Part shown: positions 18,670-28,414 of the stretch, one piece after another | Layout of the letters: every line of letters starts with the position of its first letter | Numbering within the stretch: position 1 is the stretch's first letter | Origin: Roseobacter denitrificans OCh 114 | GTDB taxonomy: Bacteria > Pseudomonadota > Alphaproteobacteria > Rhodobacterales > Rhodobacteraceae | Length of the DNA: 64,000 bases | Assembly: GCF_000014045.1 (NCBI RefSeq) | Contig: NC_008209.1 | Coordinates: 1,821,001-1,885,000 of the forward strand | Direction: 5' to 3' | Position numbers and translations under genes: made by a program | The notes under the pieces: generated by a model | Seen by the model: the letters and a program-made list of their open reading frames with translations, nothing else | Told to the model about the DNA's origin: nothing | Databases searched by the model: none

Positions 18670-20211
18670 ATGGACTTGCTTGACGATCCCACACCGGGTC
18701 AGAATACGCCTGAATTCACGGTCAGTGAAATCTCGGGCGCTGTGAAACGCACGCTGGAGGGAGAGTTCGGCCGCGTGCGGGTGCGCGGCGAGGTCAGCCG
18801 CGTGATCAGGGCGCGATCGGGCCATATGTATTACGACATCAAGGATGATCGGAACCAGCTTGCCTGCACTACATGGAAAGGGCAGGTCGCCCGGCTGAGC
18901 GTGATCCCCGAAGAGGGGCTTGAGGTGGTCGTGACAGGGCGCATCACCGCCTATGGCGCACAGTCCAAGTACAACATGAATGTGGATGAGGTAGCTGTCG
19001 CGGGCAAGGGCGCGCTGATGGCGCTGCTGGAAAAACGCAAGAAGCAGTTGCAGGCCGAGGGGCTGTTTGAGGCATCGCGCAAACGTCCGTTGCCCTATCT
19101 GCCGGAAATCATCGGGGTTGTGACGTCGCCGACCGGGGCAGTGATCCGCGATATTCTGCACCGCCTGCGCGACCGCTTCCCGCGCAAGGTGCTGATCTGG
19201 CCCGTGGCGGTTCAGGGTGAGAGATGCGCGCCCGAGGTTGCGGCAGCCATCGCGGGCTTCAACGCGCTGGCACCGGGCGGCGCCTTGCCGCGCCCGGACC
19301 TGATCATCGTGGCGCGCGGCGGTGGCTCGGTCGAGGACCTGTGGGGATTTAACGAGGAGAGCGTCGCGCGGGCAGCGGCAGCGTCAGATATTCCGCTGAT
19401 TTCCGCAGTGGGCCATGAAACCGACACCACGCTGATCGATTATGTGTCTGACAAACGTGCGCCTACACCCACGGCGGCCGCTGAATTGGCGGTGCCGGTA
19501 CGCCATGAGCTGATCGCATGGGTCGAGCAGCAGGATGCGCGCATGCGTCAGGCGCTCAGCCAGGGGTTGACCCGCCGGGACCAGCGCCTGCGCGACATGG
19601 CCCGTGCCTTGCCGCGCCCGGACAGTCTGCTGGAAAGCCCGCGTCAACTGGTCGACACGCGCGGCGCACGGCTGGCCCCGGCGCTGATGTCCGGGGTGCA
19701 GAGGCGCAAGATACGTCTGGCGGATGTCAGCGGGTCACTGCGACCTGCGATGCTGACGCGCGCTGTGCAGGCAGAGGACCGGCAACTAAAGGAAAAGGTG
19801 CGCCGTCTGCAACCGGCTTTGTTGCGCGCTCTGGCGACGCGCAAAGAGCAACTGGAAACACGGGTGCGGCGATATCGCCCGGCAGTCCTTGAGCAGGAGT
19901 ATCGACGCAAGAAACAGCATTTTGATGACGTGGTGCACCGTCTGGGCAAAGTGGGCGAGCAGAACCTTGATGCGGCCCGCCGCAAACTCGACGCGTTGGG
20001 ACGGCTGAATGAAACCCTCAGCTACAAGGCCACGCTGGCGCGCGGTTTTGCCGTTGTGCGTGCGGATGGGGCCGTGGTGACAGACAGCAAGACCGCGAAA
20101 ACGGCCAGCAGTCTGGAAATCCAGTTCGCAGATGGCCGCGTGACGCTGGGCGGCAAACCCGCGTCGAGGAAATCAGCGGGCAAACCACCGGAACAGGGGT
20201 CGCTGTTCTAA
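18670..20211 (+). CDS. xseA: Exodeoxyribonuclease VII large subunit
   Basis: Catalytic subunit of ExoVII, which degrades single-stranded DNA to oligonucleotides. N-terminal OB-fold (FTVSEISGAVKRTLEGEF, then VRVRGEVSRV), then the catalytic domain with VVTSPTGAVIRDILHRL and ARGGGSVEDLWGFNEE, followed by ISAVGHETDTTLIDYV. A long coiled-coil region (about 280-430) leads to the C-terminal part FAVVRADGAVV. It is 513 aa, within range. It diverges from purD. Repeat copy B begins on the base after the stop. The small subunit xseB is not in the window. Confidence 0.95.
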   Translation: MDLLDDPTPGQNTPEFTVSEISGAVKRTLEGEFGRVRVRGEVSRVIRARSGHMYYDIKDDRNQLACTTWKGQVARLSVIPEEGLEVVVTGRITAYGAQSKYNMNVDEVAVAGKGALMALLEKRKKQLQAEGLFEASRKRPLPYLPEIIGVVTSPTGAVIRDILHRLRDRFPRKVLIWPVAVQGERCAPEVAAAIAGFNALAPGGALPRPDLIIVARGGGSVEDLWGFNEESVARAAAASDIPLISAVGHETDTTLIDYVSDKRAPTPTAAAELAVPVRHELIAWVEQQDARMRQALSQGLTRRDQRLRDMARALPRPDSLLESPRQLVDTRGARLAPALMSGVQRRKIRLADVSGSLRPAMLTRAVQAEDRQLKEKVRRLQPALLRALATRKEQLETRVRRYRPAVLEQEYRRKKQHFDDVVHRLGKVGEQNLDAARRKLDALGRLNETLSYKATLARGFAVVRADGAVVTDSKTAKTASSLEIQFADGRVTLGGKPASRKSAGKPPEQGSLF

Positions 20212-20309
20212 AGCGTCATGTGAAGCCCTGTATCACGTAACGCTGCCTCTAATCAAAGATTTCAACGCGTTACGTGATGTTTGATGTTTCAGGCATTTCG
20301 TCAGACGCG
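20212..20309 (+). repeat. Dispersed palindromic repeat, copy B
   Basis: A 98-bp copy of the family, in the same orientation as copy A. It starts AGCGTCATG on the base after the xseA stop and ends TTTCGTCAGACGC, eight bases before the stop codon of the convergent gene. The central part ATCAAAGATTTC and the inner arms TCACGTAAC / GTTACGTGA pair. The left arm has more mismatches than in copy A. Confidence 0.82.
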
Positions 20310-20317
20310 TCAGGGCA

Positions 20318-20734
20318 TCAGACACCGACGTCGGGGCCGAGGCAGATCATCTCTTCGTTCACGTCTTCAGCTTCGTATAATTCGGTCGCACCGGGCAGGT
20401 TCTCGAACCGGGCGGAAAGGCGGCCATTCTCCTTGGTAAAGGCCCAGCATTGCGGCGTCGGGTTATCTTCGTAGACAAAGCAAATCTGCCCTGCCTCTTC
20501 GTACCAGAACCCTTCCTTGCACTGCCCATCCAGAAACGACCACTTGACACGACGGTCATCGAGATAGACCTCCGCCCCATATTTCTCACCGTTCTGGCCA
20601 TAAAACAGCGTTTTGCCGCGGGTATATGCATCAAACGCCTGACCATCCATGGGCTCCGCCGCAAGGGCCAGATCGGCGCAAAAGATGGCGAGGCTGGTGG
20701 CAATTGCCGGAATGAACATTGGACGTTTCTGCAT
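20318..20734 (-). CDS. Small secreted protein of unknown function
   Basis: A 138-aa protein with a clear signal peptide (about residues 7-25, cleavage near ALAAEP). The mature part has four Cys (in DGQCKEGFW, GQICFVYED, TPQCWAF and EMICLG) that could form two disulfides, and several aromatic residues. It resembles small periplasmic proteins conserved in Rhodobacterales, but I know no function. It is monocistronic and converges on xseA across repeat copy B. Confidence 0.75.
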   Translation of the reverse strand: MQKRPMFIPAIATSLAIFCADLALAAEPMDGQAFDAYTRGKTLFYGQNGEKYGAEVYLDDRRVKWSFLDGQCKEGFWYEEAGQICFVYEDNPTPQCWAFTKENGRLSARFENLPGATELYEAEDVNEEMICLGPDVGV

Positions 20735-21163
20735 GTTTACTCACCTTTGGACGTTACGTTTCAAACTGAAGCCAGCGCACCCATGGTGCCAAAGCTGGCA
20801 ATACTCTTGCGCTGCGGCACCAGTGGTTACTCGGGTGGCCTTTTGTTAACACTCTGTTTACCTCTTTGCGGCTGTTGCTCCAAGATACTTGTTGTTTTGC
20901 GGTTAATGGCGCGCCTGTCGGCTGGCACCAAAGGGAGCTTTCGATTTGCTCTGCGGTGGGGTCTTTTATGCGGCGAAACCACAGGACCACCTGACAATGC
21001 CCGGCCTTGTCCCTTTGCGCGTGCCGGCCCTGGGCAAGGTGCCAGAGCATGGCGACGGTGCATCGGTGCGAGACCTGCTACCTGTGCGGCCCACCCTCGG
21101 GTCTTTTGTTTCCTGCCAAATCCTCTTAGATGATCATGAACCGGTTTAGAGGCAGGCCCGCGC
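20735..21163. other. 429-bp intergenic stretch without a recognised gene
   Basis: This lies between the divergent small secreted protein gene and ftsY. Open frames on both strands show no domain or good start. AAACACTCTGTTT-like AT-rich stretches around 20845-20900 may hold promoters. A ribosome site GAGG precedes the ftsY ATG by about ten bases. Confidence 0.5.
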
Positions 21164-22702
<1,539 letters not shown>

Positions 22703-22772
22703 TCTTTCGCGCAGCCCGGTCGTGCAATTGCGCAGCGGGTGTGCGCCTTGCAGCGGATCGTAAAGCCACGGG

Positions 22773-23681
22773 ATGACAGATTGGCTGATCTCCATCGAAG
22801 GCACCGCGGCGGGCCACCGGCTGGCCCTCTGGCTGGCCATCCTGGCGGCGTTTCTGCATGCGGTCTTTGGTGCCTTGCAAAAGGGCAGGCATGATCCGTG
22901 GATATCCCGCGGGGCCATTGATTTTTCCTACATGGTGATGGCGGCACCTTTTGCGTTCTTCGTCGTGCCCTGGCCGGAACCACATATGTGGCCGATCTTT
23001 GCTGGGGCCTGGGTGATCCATACGCTCTACAAAATACTGCAAGCCATGGCCTATACGCGCGGCGCTTACACGGTTGTCTACCCGGTTGTGCGCGGCACCG
23101 GCCCGCTTTTTGCTGTCATCGGTGCCTATCTGATCTTTGGCGAGACATTCACCCTCGTGCAATGGGGCGGCATCGTAGTGTTGTTGTCGGGCATCTTCGG
23201 GTTGGCCATCTACAACATGATATTTCTGGTATCAGAGCGTGACACGCTGCATGCAGCCTTGGGGTTTGCCGTGCTCACCGGGTTATTCGTGGCTCTTTAC
23301 ACAACCTATGACGCCTACGGGATTCGCGCCACGGCCAACCCGTTCACATTTCTGGCGTGGTTCTTTCTGATTGATGGTTTTTTCATGCCGCTTGTGGCCG
23401 TGCGCCGCTGGTGGGCCATGCCGAGCACCGCGCGCCCGGAACTGCCAGCGCTCGCGATGCGCGGTGTGAGCGGTGGATTCATTGCATATTTCAGTTTTGG
23501 CAGCATCATGCTTGCCACACGGCTTGATAAGGTCGGCGAAGCGGCGGTGTTGCGCGAAACATCGACGGTTTTTGCGGCGATCATCGGGTGGCTGTTTCTG
23601 AAAGAAACCGTCGGGCCGCGGCGCATTGCGCTTATGGCATTGATTGCGCTGGGGGCCGTGATAGTTGAGGTGGGCGGATAG
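22773..23681 (+). CDS. EamA/DMT family transporter
   Basis: A 302-aa inner-membrane protein with about ten helices in two EamA-like repeats; VRGTGPLFAVIGAYLIFGE (about residues 110-128) is a typical helix-4 motif and LRETSTVFAAIIGWLFLKE (about 268-286) its counterpart in repeat 2. The substrate is unknown. It sits between ftsY and yciB, with yciB starting 9 bases after its stop, so the pair is likely cotranscribed. Confidence 0.9.
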   Translation: MTDWLISIEGTAAGHRLALWLAILAAFLHAVFGALQKGRHDPWISRGAIDFSYMVMAAPFAFFVVPWPEPHMWPIFAGAWVIHTLYKILQAMAYTRGAYTVVYPVVRGTGPLFAVIGAYLIFGETFTLVQWGGIVVLLSGIFGLAIYNMIFLVSERDTLHAALGFAVLTGLFVALYTTYDAYGIRATANPFTFLAWFFLIDGFFMPLVAVRRWWAMPSTARPELPALAMRGVSGGFIAYFSFGSIMLATRLDKVGEAAVLRETSTVFAAIIGWLFLKETVGPRRIALMALIALGAVIVEVGG

Positions 23682-23690
23682 GAGAGCAAC

Positions 23691-24305
23691 GTGAGCGACG
23701 AAAAAACCATCAACCCCATCCTGAAACAGGTGCTGGAACTGGGGCCGACCATTTTATTCTTCCTGATTTACCTCAGGATCAAGGACGACGTCTTTGTGTT
23801 TGGCGGCACCGAGTATACCGGCTTTATCGTTGCGGCCTTGATCTTTGTGCCGATTTTGCTGGTTGCGATGGGCATACTCTGGGCGCTGACCGGCAAGCTG
23901 AGCCGGATGCAGGTGTTCACGGCCTTCATGGTGATCTTCTTTGGCGGGTTGACCGCATGGTTCAACGATGAACGGTTTTTCAAGATGAAGACGACCATCG
24001 TCTACGGCGTGTTTGCCGCTTTGCTCGGGATCGGTTTGATGCAGGGCCGCTCCTATCTGGCCTATGTGATGAGCGAGTTGATGCCAATGCGCGATGAGGG
24101 CTGGATGATCCTGACCCGTCGTCTGTGCGCGGCATTCCTTGCACTGGCGGTGGCGAATGAAATCGTCTGGCGCACCATGTCGACAGATGCATGGGTCAAG
24201 ATCGAAACCTTTGGCTTTCCGATTGCGCTGATGGCCTTCCTGATGTGGCAGTTCACGTCCTTGCAAAGCTACATGATCGACGAGGACAGCACCGACGAGA
24301 CCTAG
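23691..24305 (+). CDS. yciB: Septation protein A / inner membrane protein YciB
   Basis: A 204-aa membrane protein with five or six helices, of the IspZ/YciB family, linked to septation and envelope integrity. The family start is visible in KQVLELGPTILFFLIYL, as is the conserved FGGLTAWFNDERFFKMKTT (about residues 84-102) and the later NEIVWRTMSTDAWV. The start is GTG 23691, with AGGAG seven bases upstream. The last four bases overlap the convergent cNMP-binding gene. Confidence 0.92.
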   Translation: MSDEKTINPILKQVLELGPTILFFLIYLRIKDDVFVFGGTEYTGFIVAALIFVPILLVAMGILWALTGKLSRMQVFTAFMVIFFGGLTAWFNDERFFKMKTTIVYGVFAALLGIGLMQGRSYLAYVMSELMPMRDEGWMILTRRLCAAFLALAVANEIVWRTMSTDAWVKIETFGFPIALMAFLMWQFTSLQSYMIDEDSTDET

Positions 24306-25027
24306 TTGCGCCGGACATCTGACAAGGCATTCACCATCGGCGACGGAATATTGTCCACATGAACCGAAGATTCGCCCATGGAGCGTGCAACCTTCGCCGC
24401 CAGATCCAGTGAAATCGCGGCCTCCAGCGCGAGGTTGAAGCGCGGATTGCGCGCGCACTTGCGCCGCAGATCATCGAATTGCCACTCCAGCACCTCGGCG
24501 CCTTCTTCCAGCCACGCCGAGGCGGAACTGGGGACACCGGTCAGAAATGACACCTCACCCAGAAACAGCTTGGGAGGCAGGACAAAGGCCTGCTCGCCCT
24601 TGCGCACAAGCGTCGCGCCCTTGAGTACAAAGTACAGTTTTTCGCCCATTTCGCCTTCGAGGGTGACCTGCGTGTCCTGTTCGACCGTATAGCGTTTGGC
24701 GAGCTTCATCAGGGCGCGAAAATCCCCCGGTGGCAGACGCGGAAAGTCGTAGAAGATATCGGCGTGGGCGCGCGGGATCGCCAGACGCGACTGGCGCGCG
24801 ATCAGGCTGCTCAACCCTCCGATGTTTGCGATGCCGATCAGCAGGCTCACATAGATCGCTTCCCACAAGGGGGTGTCGCCAATGATCGCATAATAGATCA
24901 GATAAACGCAGGTTCCCGCCAGAATGAGCAGCCGCAGGATGATCTGATTTGTGATCGCCATACCTGCGACATAAAAAGCACCGGCAAGGTAAACCATGTG
25001 CTCCGGCGTCAATACGCTACCGTACAT
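24302..25027 (-). CDS. Popeye-like membrane protein with cyclic-nucleotide-binding domain
   Basis: A 241-aa protein with three membrane helices at the N-terminus (about residues 10-28, 30-49 and 54-75) followed by a cytoplasmic cNMP-binding beta-roll (about 95-215; EGEMGEKLYFVLKGATLV is the conserved turn and FLGEVSFLTG the phosphate-binding-cassette region). There is no helix-turn-helix, so it is not a Crp-type regulator. The layout matches Popeye-domain proteins. The cassette lacks the usual Arg that contacts cAMP phosphate, so ligand binding is uncertain. It is monocistronic; its end overlaps yciB by four bases. Confidence 0.75.
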   Translation of the reverse strand: MYGSVLTPEHMVYLAGAFYVAGMAITNQIILRLLILAGTCVYLIYYAIIGDTPLWEAIYVSLLIGIANIGGLSSLIARQSRLAIPRAHADIFYDFPRLPPGDFRALMKLAKRYTVEQDTQVTLEGEMGEKLYFVLKGATLVRKGEQAFVLPPKLFLGEVSFLTGVPSSASAWLEEGAEVLEWQFDDLRRKCARNPRFNLALEAAISLDLAAKVARSMGESSVHVDNIPSPMVNALSDVRRN

Positions 25028-25136
25028 ATTCTGATACTCTGTACTTTGCTGTCATTGCGGGACTTTTGGAGAAAACGCCCGGCATTGCAAAGAAAATCGA
25101 GACGAAAAGTATTGTTTATCAGGAACTCTGCGGAAA

Positions 25137-25841
25137 TCAGGGTTTTGAGAACAGTTGATCCTGCGCGGCCTTGTACTTGCGGAAATCCCCGCGTTTGTCC
25201 GCATGCAGCGCGCGGCCTGCGATGACACCGGGGCGCGCACTCACCGTCTCAAGCCAGCGTTCAAGATGTGGTTTATCGTCAAGGGATTGCTGCTGACCTT
25301 CCCAAAGAGATGCCCAACCCCAAATCGACATATCCGCAATCGAGTAGAAATCACCGGCGACATATTCATGGCGGGCCAGTTGACGATCCAGCACGCCGTA
25401 TAGCCTTTCAACCTCGGTTCTGTACCTGTTTTTCGCATAGGGCAGATCATGGGGCGGGTCCATTGCCGGCGCATATTTCAAGAAATGATGCGCCTGACCG
25501 GCCATAGGGCCAAGGCCGCCCATCTGCCACATCAGCCACTCGGTCACAGCGATCCTGTCGCGGGCGGTCTGGCCACCGAAAAGGCCGGTTTTCCCGGCGA
25601 GGTATTGCAGGATGGCACCGGATTCGAAAACCGAAACCGGCGCACCATCTGGCCCCTCAGGGTCGATGATTGCGGGCATCCTGTTGTTTGGTGCAATTTT
25701 CAGGAAGTCGGAAGCGAATTGATCGCCAGCCCCGATATCAATGAGATGTGTCGCATAGGGCAGGCCCATTTCCTCAAGCGCTATCGAAATCTTCCAGCCG
25801 TTTGGCGTGGGCCAGAAAAACAGATCAATAGGCTGGCTCAT
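25137..25841 (-). CDS. Glutathione S-transferase family protein (Ure2p/YfcG-like)
   Basis: A 234-aa protein with an N-terminal thioredoxin-like domain (LFFWPTPNGWKISIALEEMG, residues about 7-26; the TPNGWK segment marks the Nu-class/YfcG group) and conserved NRMPAIIDPEG and FESGAILQYLAGKTG for glutathione binding. The all-helical C-domain holds FYSIADMSIWGW. Members of this group have disulfide-bond reductase activity with glutathione. ATG 25841 is chosen over an earlier one at 25868 because the family starts MSQPIDLFFW. The first 17 bases overlap the end of the upstream hydrolase gene, so they form an operon. Confidence 0.9.
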   Translation of the reverse strand: MSQPIDLFFWPTPNGWKISIALEEMGLPYATHLIDIGAGDQFASDFLKIAPNNRMPAIIDPEGPDGAPVSVFESGAILQYLAGKTGLFGGQTARDRIAVTEWLMWQMGGLGPMAGQAHHFLKYAPAMDPPHDLPYAKNRYRTEVERLYGVLDRQLARHEYVAGDFYSIADMSIWGWASLWEGQQQSLDDKPHLERWLETVSARPGVIAGRALHADKRGDFRKYKAAQDQLFSKP

Positions 25842-26817
25842 TCTTGTCACTCCGCAGGCAGGTCGCATTGGGCAGGCGCACGCCGGAGCCTACCTGATGT
25901 GTGCGATGCGACAAGTCAAAATCCTGAGGGATGCGAATTTGCCCGGGCATTTGCAGAAGCCGCGACCATCTGGGCGCGGGTGTTTCAGGCAATATGGCCT
26001 TGAGTTGCGCAAGCCGAAGAATTTCCGGGTCGCGCAGGAAACGCGCGTAAAGTTGCATGACCCCGGGGCGCTTGTAGGCAGACCAGTGGCATATGCGCTT
26101 GCTGCGGGGTGAAATGGGCAGGCCGATCTGGTGCAAACCTGTAATCGTTTGCTGGCAGTCAAGTTGCAGCGTGACGGCATTTTGCGCTCGTATGCCCCGG
26201 CCGATGGCATGATCTCCGGGATGTTCGGGTTTGACCAGGCGTTCGAATGCCGCATCAAAAAGATCGTTTTCGCGGCTGGTCACATTCAAGACCCGCGCGC
26301 TGCGCCCCGCTGGCGTTTCCAACAGTTTGCTTGCGCGGTTCGCATAGCTTGCACCGGTCAGCAAAACCATGCGGTCCACCGCACCTGTCGGCAAATGCGC
26401 CAAAGCGCTGAGTGCGGCTTCGGACCCCATGGAATGCGCAATGATATGGACCGGGCGCTGCGGTGCGTGGGTCTTAAGCCGTGCGATAACATGCGCAAGT
26501 TGTGTGCCAAGCTGCGCGGCTCTTTGGTGCACGGATCTAAGCGAGCCGCGGGCATACCAGCCAAAGGCGATCGCGAGCCCTTCGGCGGGATGCACCCCCT
26601 TGAACCCGAGTGCGGCGGGCCAACTGTGTTCAGCTTCTCCAAAGAGCTTGCGGTGTGGACAGTGATCAGGGGAGGCGGGGGCGTATTTGTATCCATGCAC
26701 CATGATGACGACGGGTCCGGGTGCGGCGGCCAGCGCGCGCAGCCTGCGACGCAGCCCGGTCGAGGTGTCATGCAGGGCAAGATCCGACGGCGTGGCATTG
26801 ATCCTGAGTAAAGGCAT
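25825..26817 (-). CDS. Alpha/beta hydrolase
   Basis: A 330-aa cytoplasmic protein with an alpha/beta-hydrolase core: VVIMVHGYKYAP (oxyanion-hole strand, about residue 36) and IIAHSMGSEAALSAL, where Ser in AHSMG is the nucleophile (about residue 130). The conserved-looking core stops near residue 215; the remaining ~110 residues look less ordered and run 17 bases into the GST gene. No lid or substrate can be named. A longer start at 26865 adds 16 unconserved residues. Confidence 0.8.
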   Translation of the reverse strand: MPLLRINATPSDLALHDTSTGLRRRLRALAAAPGPVVIMVHGYKYAPASPDHCPHRKLFGEAEHSWPAALGFKGVHPAEGLAIAFGWYARGSLRSVHQRAAQLGTQLAHVIARLKTHAPQRPVHIIAHSMGSEAALSALAHLPTGAVDRMVLLTGASYANRASKLLETPAGRSARVLNVTSRENDLFDAAFERLVKPEHPGDHAIGRGIRAQNAVTLQLDCQQTITGLHQIGLPISPRSKRICHWSAYKRPGVMQLYARFLRDPEILRLAQLKAILPETPAPRWSRLLQMPGQIRIPQDFDLSHRTHQVGSGVRLPNATCLRSDKNEPAY

Positions 26818-26937
26818 CGCGCTTTTCCTACACCGTATCTTGTGGTTGCTATTCCAACCATGCATATGCAGGAAAAGTGAAAACCGTATTACACCACCGT
26901 GACGGTGTTGACGCGCAACACCCTTTCGCCTAGGAGG

Positions 26938-26993
26938 AGAGCGTGGCGATTTGATACCGGATTGCGGGCCACATTAAACACTCCGCTAAAAGG
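26938..26993 (+). promoter_or_regulatory. SAM-II riboswitch
   Basis: This matches the SAM-II (metA motif) consensus: stem P1 formed by GTGGC 26943-26947 with GCCAC 26968-26972, the conserved GATTTG just after it, the pseudoknot pairing GCGG 26964-26967 with CCGC 26983-26986, the conserved ATTAAAC between, and CGCTAAA at the 3' end. SAM-II switches occur almost only in alphaproteobacteria, upstream of methionine genes. Here it controls metZ through the terminator that follows. Confidence 0.93.
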
Positions 26994-27006
26994 TCACTCG
27001 ATGAGG

Positions 27007-27042
27007 AAACCCCGTCGCATTGACCGCGTATGGGGTTTTTTT
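27007..27042 (+). terminator. Terminator of the SAM-II riboswitch
   Basis: AAACCCC at 27007-27013 pairs with GGGGTTT at 27032-27038, followed by a run of seven T from 27036. It lies between the aptamer and metZ. High S-adenosylmethionine would favour its formation and stop transcription before metZ. Confidence 0.88.
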
Positions 27043-27070
27043 GTGCCCAATTGGGCTGGAGAAGGCGAGA

Positions 27071-28252
27071 ATGAAAAAAGACCTCAAACCGCGGACGCGC
27101 GCCGTGCATGCAGGCACAAGACGTAGCCAGTACGGCGAAGTGTCCGAAGCGATTTTCCTGACGCAGGGCTTTGTCTATGAGACGGCAGAACAGGCCGAAG
27201 CGCGCTTTATCGAAGCGGGCCCGGATGAGTTCATCTACGCGCGCTACGGAAACCCGACAGTTGCGATGTTCGAAGAGCGCATCGCCGCTCTGGAAGGGGC
27301 CGAAGACGCCTTTGCCACTGCCTCGGGGATGGCCGCTGTATCAGGCGCGCTGACCTCCATGCTCAAGGCCGGCGATCATGTGGTATCGGCGCGCGCCCTG
27401 TTCGGGTCTTGCCTCTATGTGCTCGAAGAAATCCTGACCCGCTATGGGGTTGAGGTGACTTTTGTGGACGGCACCGACCTTGCGCAATGGGAAAGTGCCA
27501 TCCGGGATGACACGCGCGCGGTTTTCTTCGAGTCCATCTCAAACCCCACTCTGCAGGTCGTTGATATTGAGGCCGTAGCCAGCCTCGCGCATGCCAAAGG
27601 GGCGATGGTGTTGGTGGACAATGTATTTGCCACCCCGGTCTGGTCCCGCGCTTTTGAACAAGGTGCAGACGTGGTGATCTATTCAACCACCAAACACATC
27701 GACGGACAGGGGCGGACCCTTGGCGGCGTCATCCTTGGCACCACGGATTTCATCCGCAAGACCGTTGAACCCTACATGAAACACACCGGCGGTTCTATGA
27801 GCCCGTTCACGGCCTGGGTCATGCTGAAGGGTCTTGAAACGCTGGATCTGCGGGTGCGCGCGCAGACTGAGAATGCGATGGCCTTGGCCACGGCGCTGGA
27901 GGGGCATGAAAAGCTCAACCGCGTGATCTATCCCGGTCTTGCCAGTCACGGCCAGCATGATCTGGTCCAGCGGCAGATGGGAAAAGGCGGCACGGTACTG
28001 GCCATTGATCTGGCCGGGGGCAAGGACGCGGCCTTCCGGTTTTTGAATGCCATCGAGGTCGGGGTGATCTCCAACAACCTCGGTGACGCCAAAACCATTC
28101 TGACCCATCCGGCAACCACGACGCACCAGCGTTTGCCGCAGGATCAGAAAGATGCACTGGGGATTTCGGCTGGCCTAATTCGGATCAGCGTAGGGATTGA
28201 AGATCAGGAAGACCTGCGAAAGGACCTTTTTCAGGCTTTGCGTCATGTTTAG
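27071..28252 (+). CDS. metZ: O-succinylhomoserine sulfhydrylase
   Basis: A PLP enzyme that makes homocysteine directly from O-succinylhomoserine and sulfide in methionine synthesis. Motifs: YARYGNPTVAMFE, ATASGMAAVSG, LVDNVFATP, and the PLP lysine in YSTTKHIDGQGRTLGG (about residue 210). The C-terminal domain carries KTILTHPATTTHQ. It is 393 aa, normal length. ATG 27071 has a GGAG-rich site upstream; a longer frame from 27020 crosses the terminator and is not used. The SAM-II riboswitch upstream supports the methionine role. Confidence 0.96.
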   Translation: MKKDLKPRTRAVHAGTRRSQYGEVSEAIFLTQGFVYETAEQAEARFIEAGPDEFIYARYGNPTVAMFEERIAALEGAEDAFATASGMAAVSGALTSMLKAGDHVVSARALFGSCLYVLEEILTRYGVEVTFVDGTDLAQWESAIRDDTRAVFFESISNPTLQVVDIEAVASLAHAKGAMVLVDNVFATPVWSRAFEQGADVVIYSTTKHIDGQGRTLGGVILGTTDFIRKTVEPYMKHTGGSMSPFTAWVMLKGLETLDLRVRAQTENAMALATALEGHEKLNRVIYPGLASHGQHDLVQRQMGKGGTVLAIDLAGGKDAAFRFLNAIEVGVISNNLGDAKTILTHPATTTHQRLPQDQKDALGISAGLIRISVGIEDQEDLRKDLFQALRHV

Positions 28253-28273
28253 CGCGGCGTTGATAAACATATA

Positions 28274-28288
28274 TAAAACAATGTTTTA
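28274..28288. promoter_or_regulatory. AT-rich inverted repeat between metZ and folE2
   Basis: TAAAACA, one base, TGTTTTA: a perfect 7-bp inverted repeat 22 bases after the metZ stop and about 127 bases before folE2. It has no T-run after a GC stem, so it is not a normal terminator; it looks more like a repressor operator. FolE2 genes are often under Zur control, but this does not match a Zur box I would recognise. Confidence 0.35.
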
Positions 28289-28414
28289 GGTTGATTTTCC
28301 GGCGGTGCTGGCGCCTGGAGTGGGCAAATATGCACCATGTATTTCCCTCTATGATTGGCAGACAGTTAATGCTGCCCTATGTTGCTACTTCGAAGACGCA
28401 CAGGGATCATCGCG

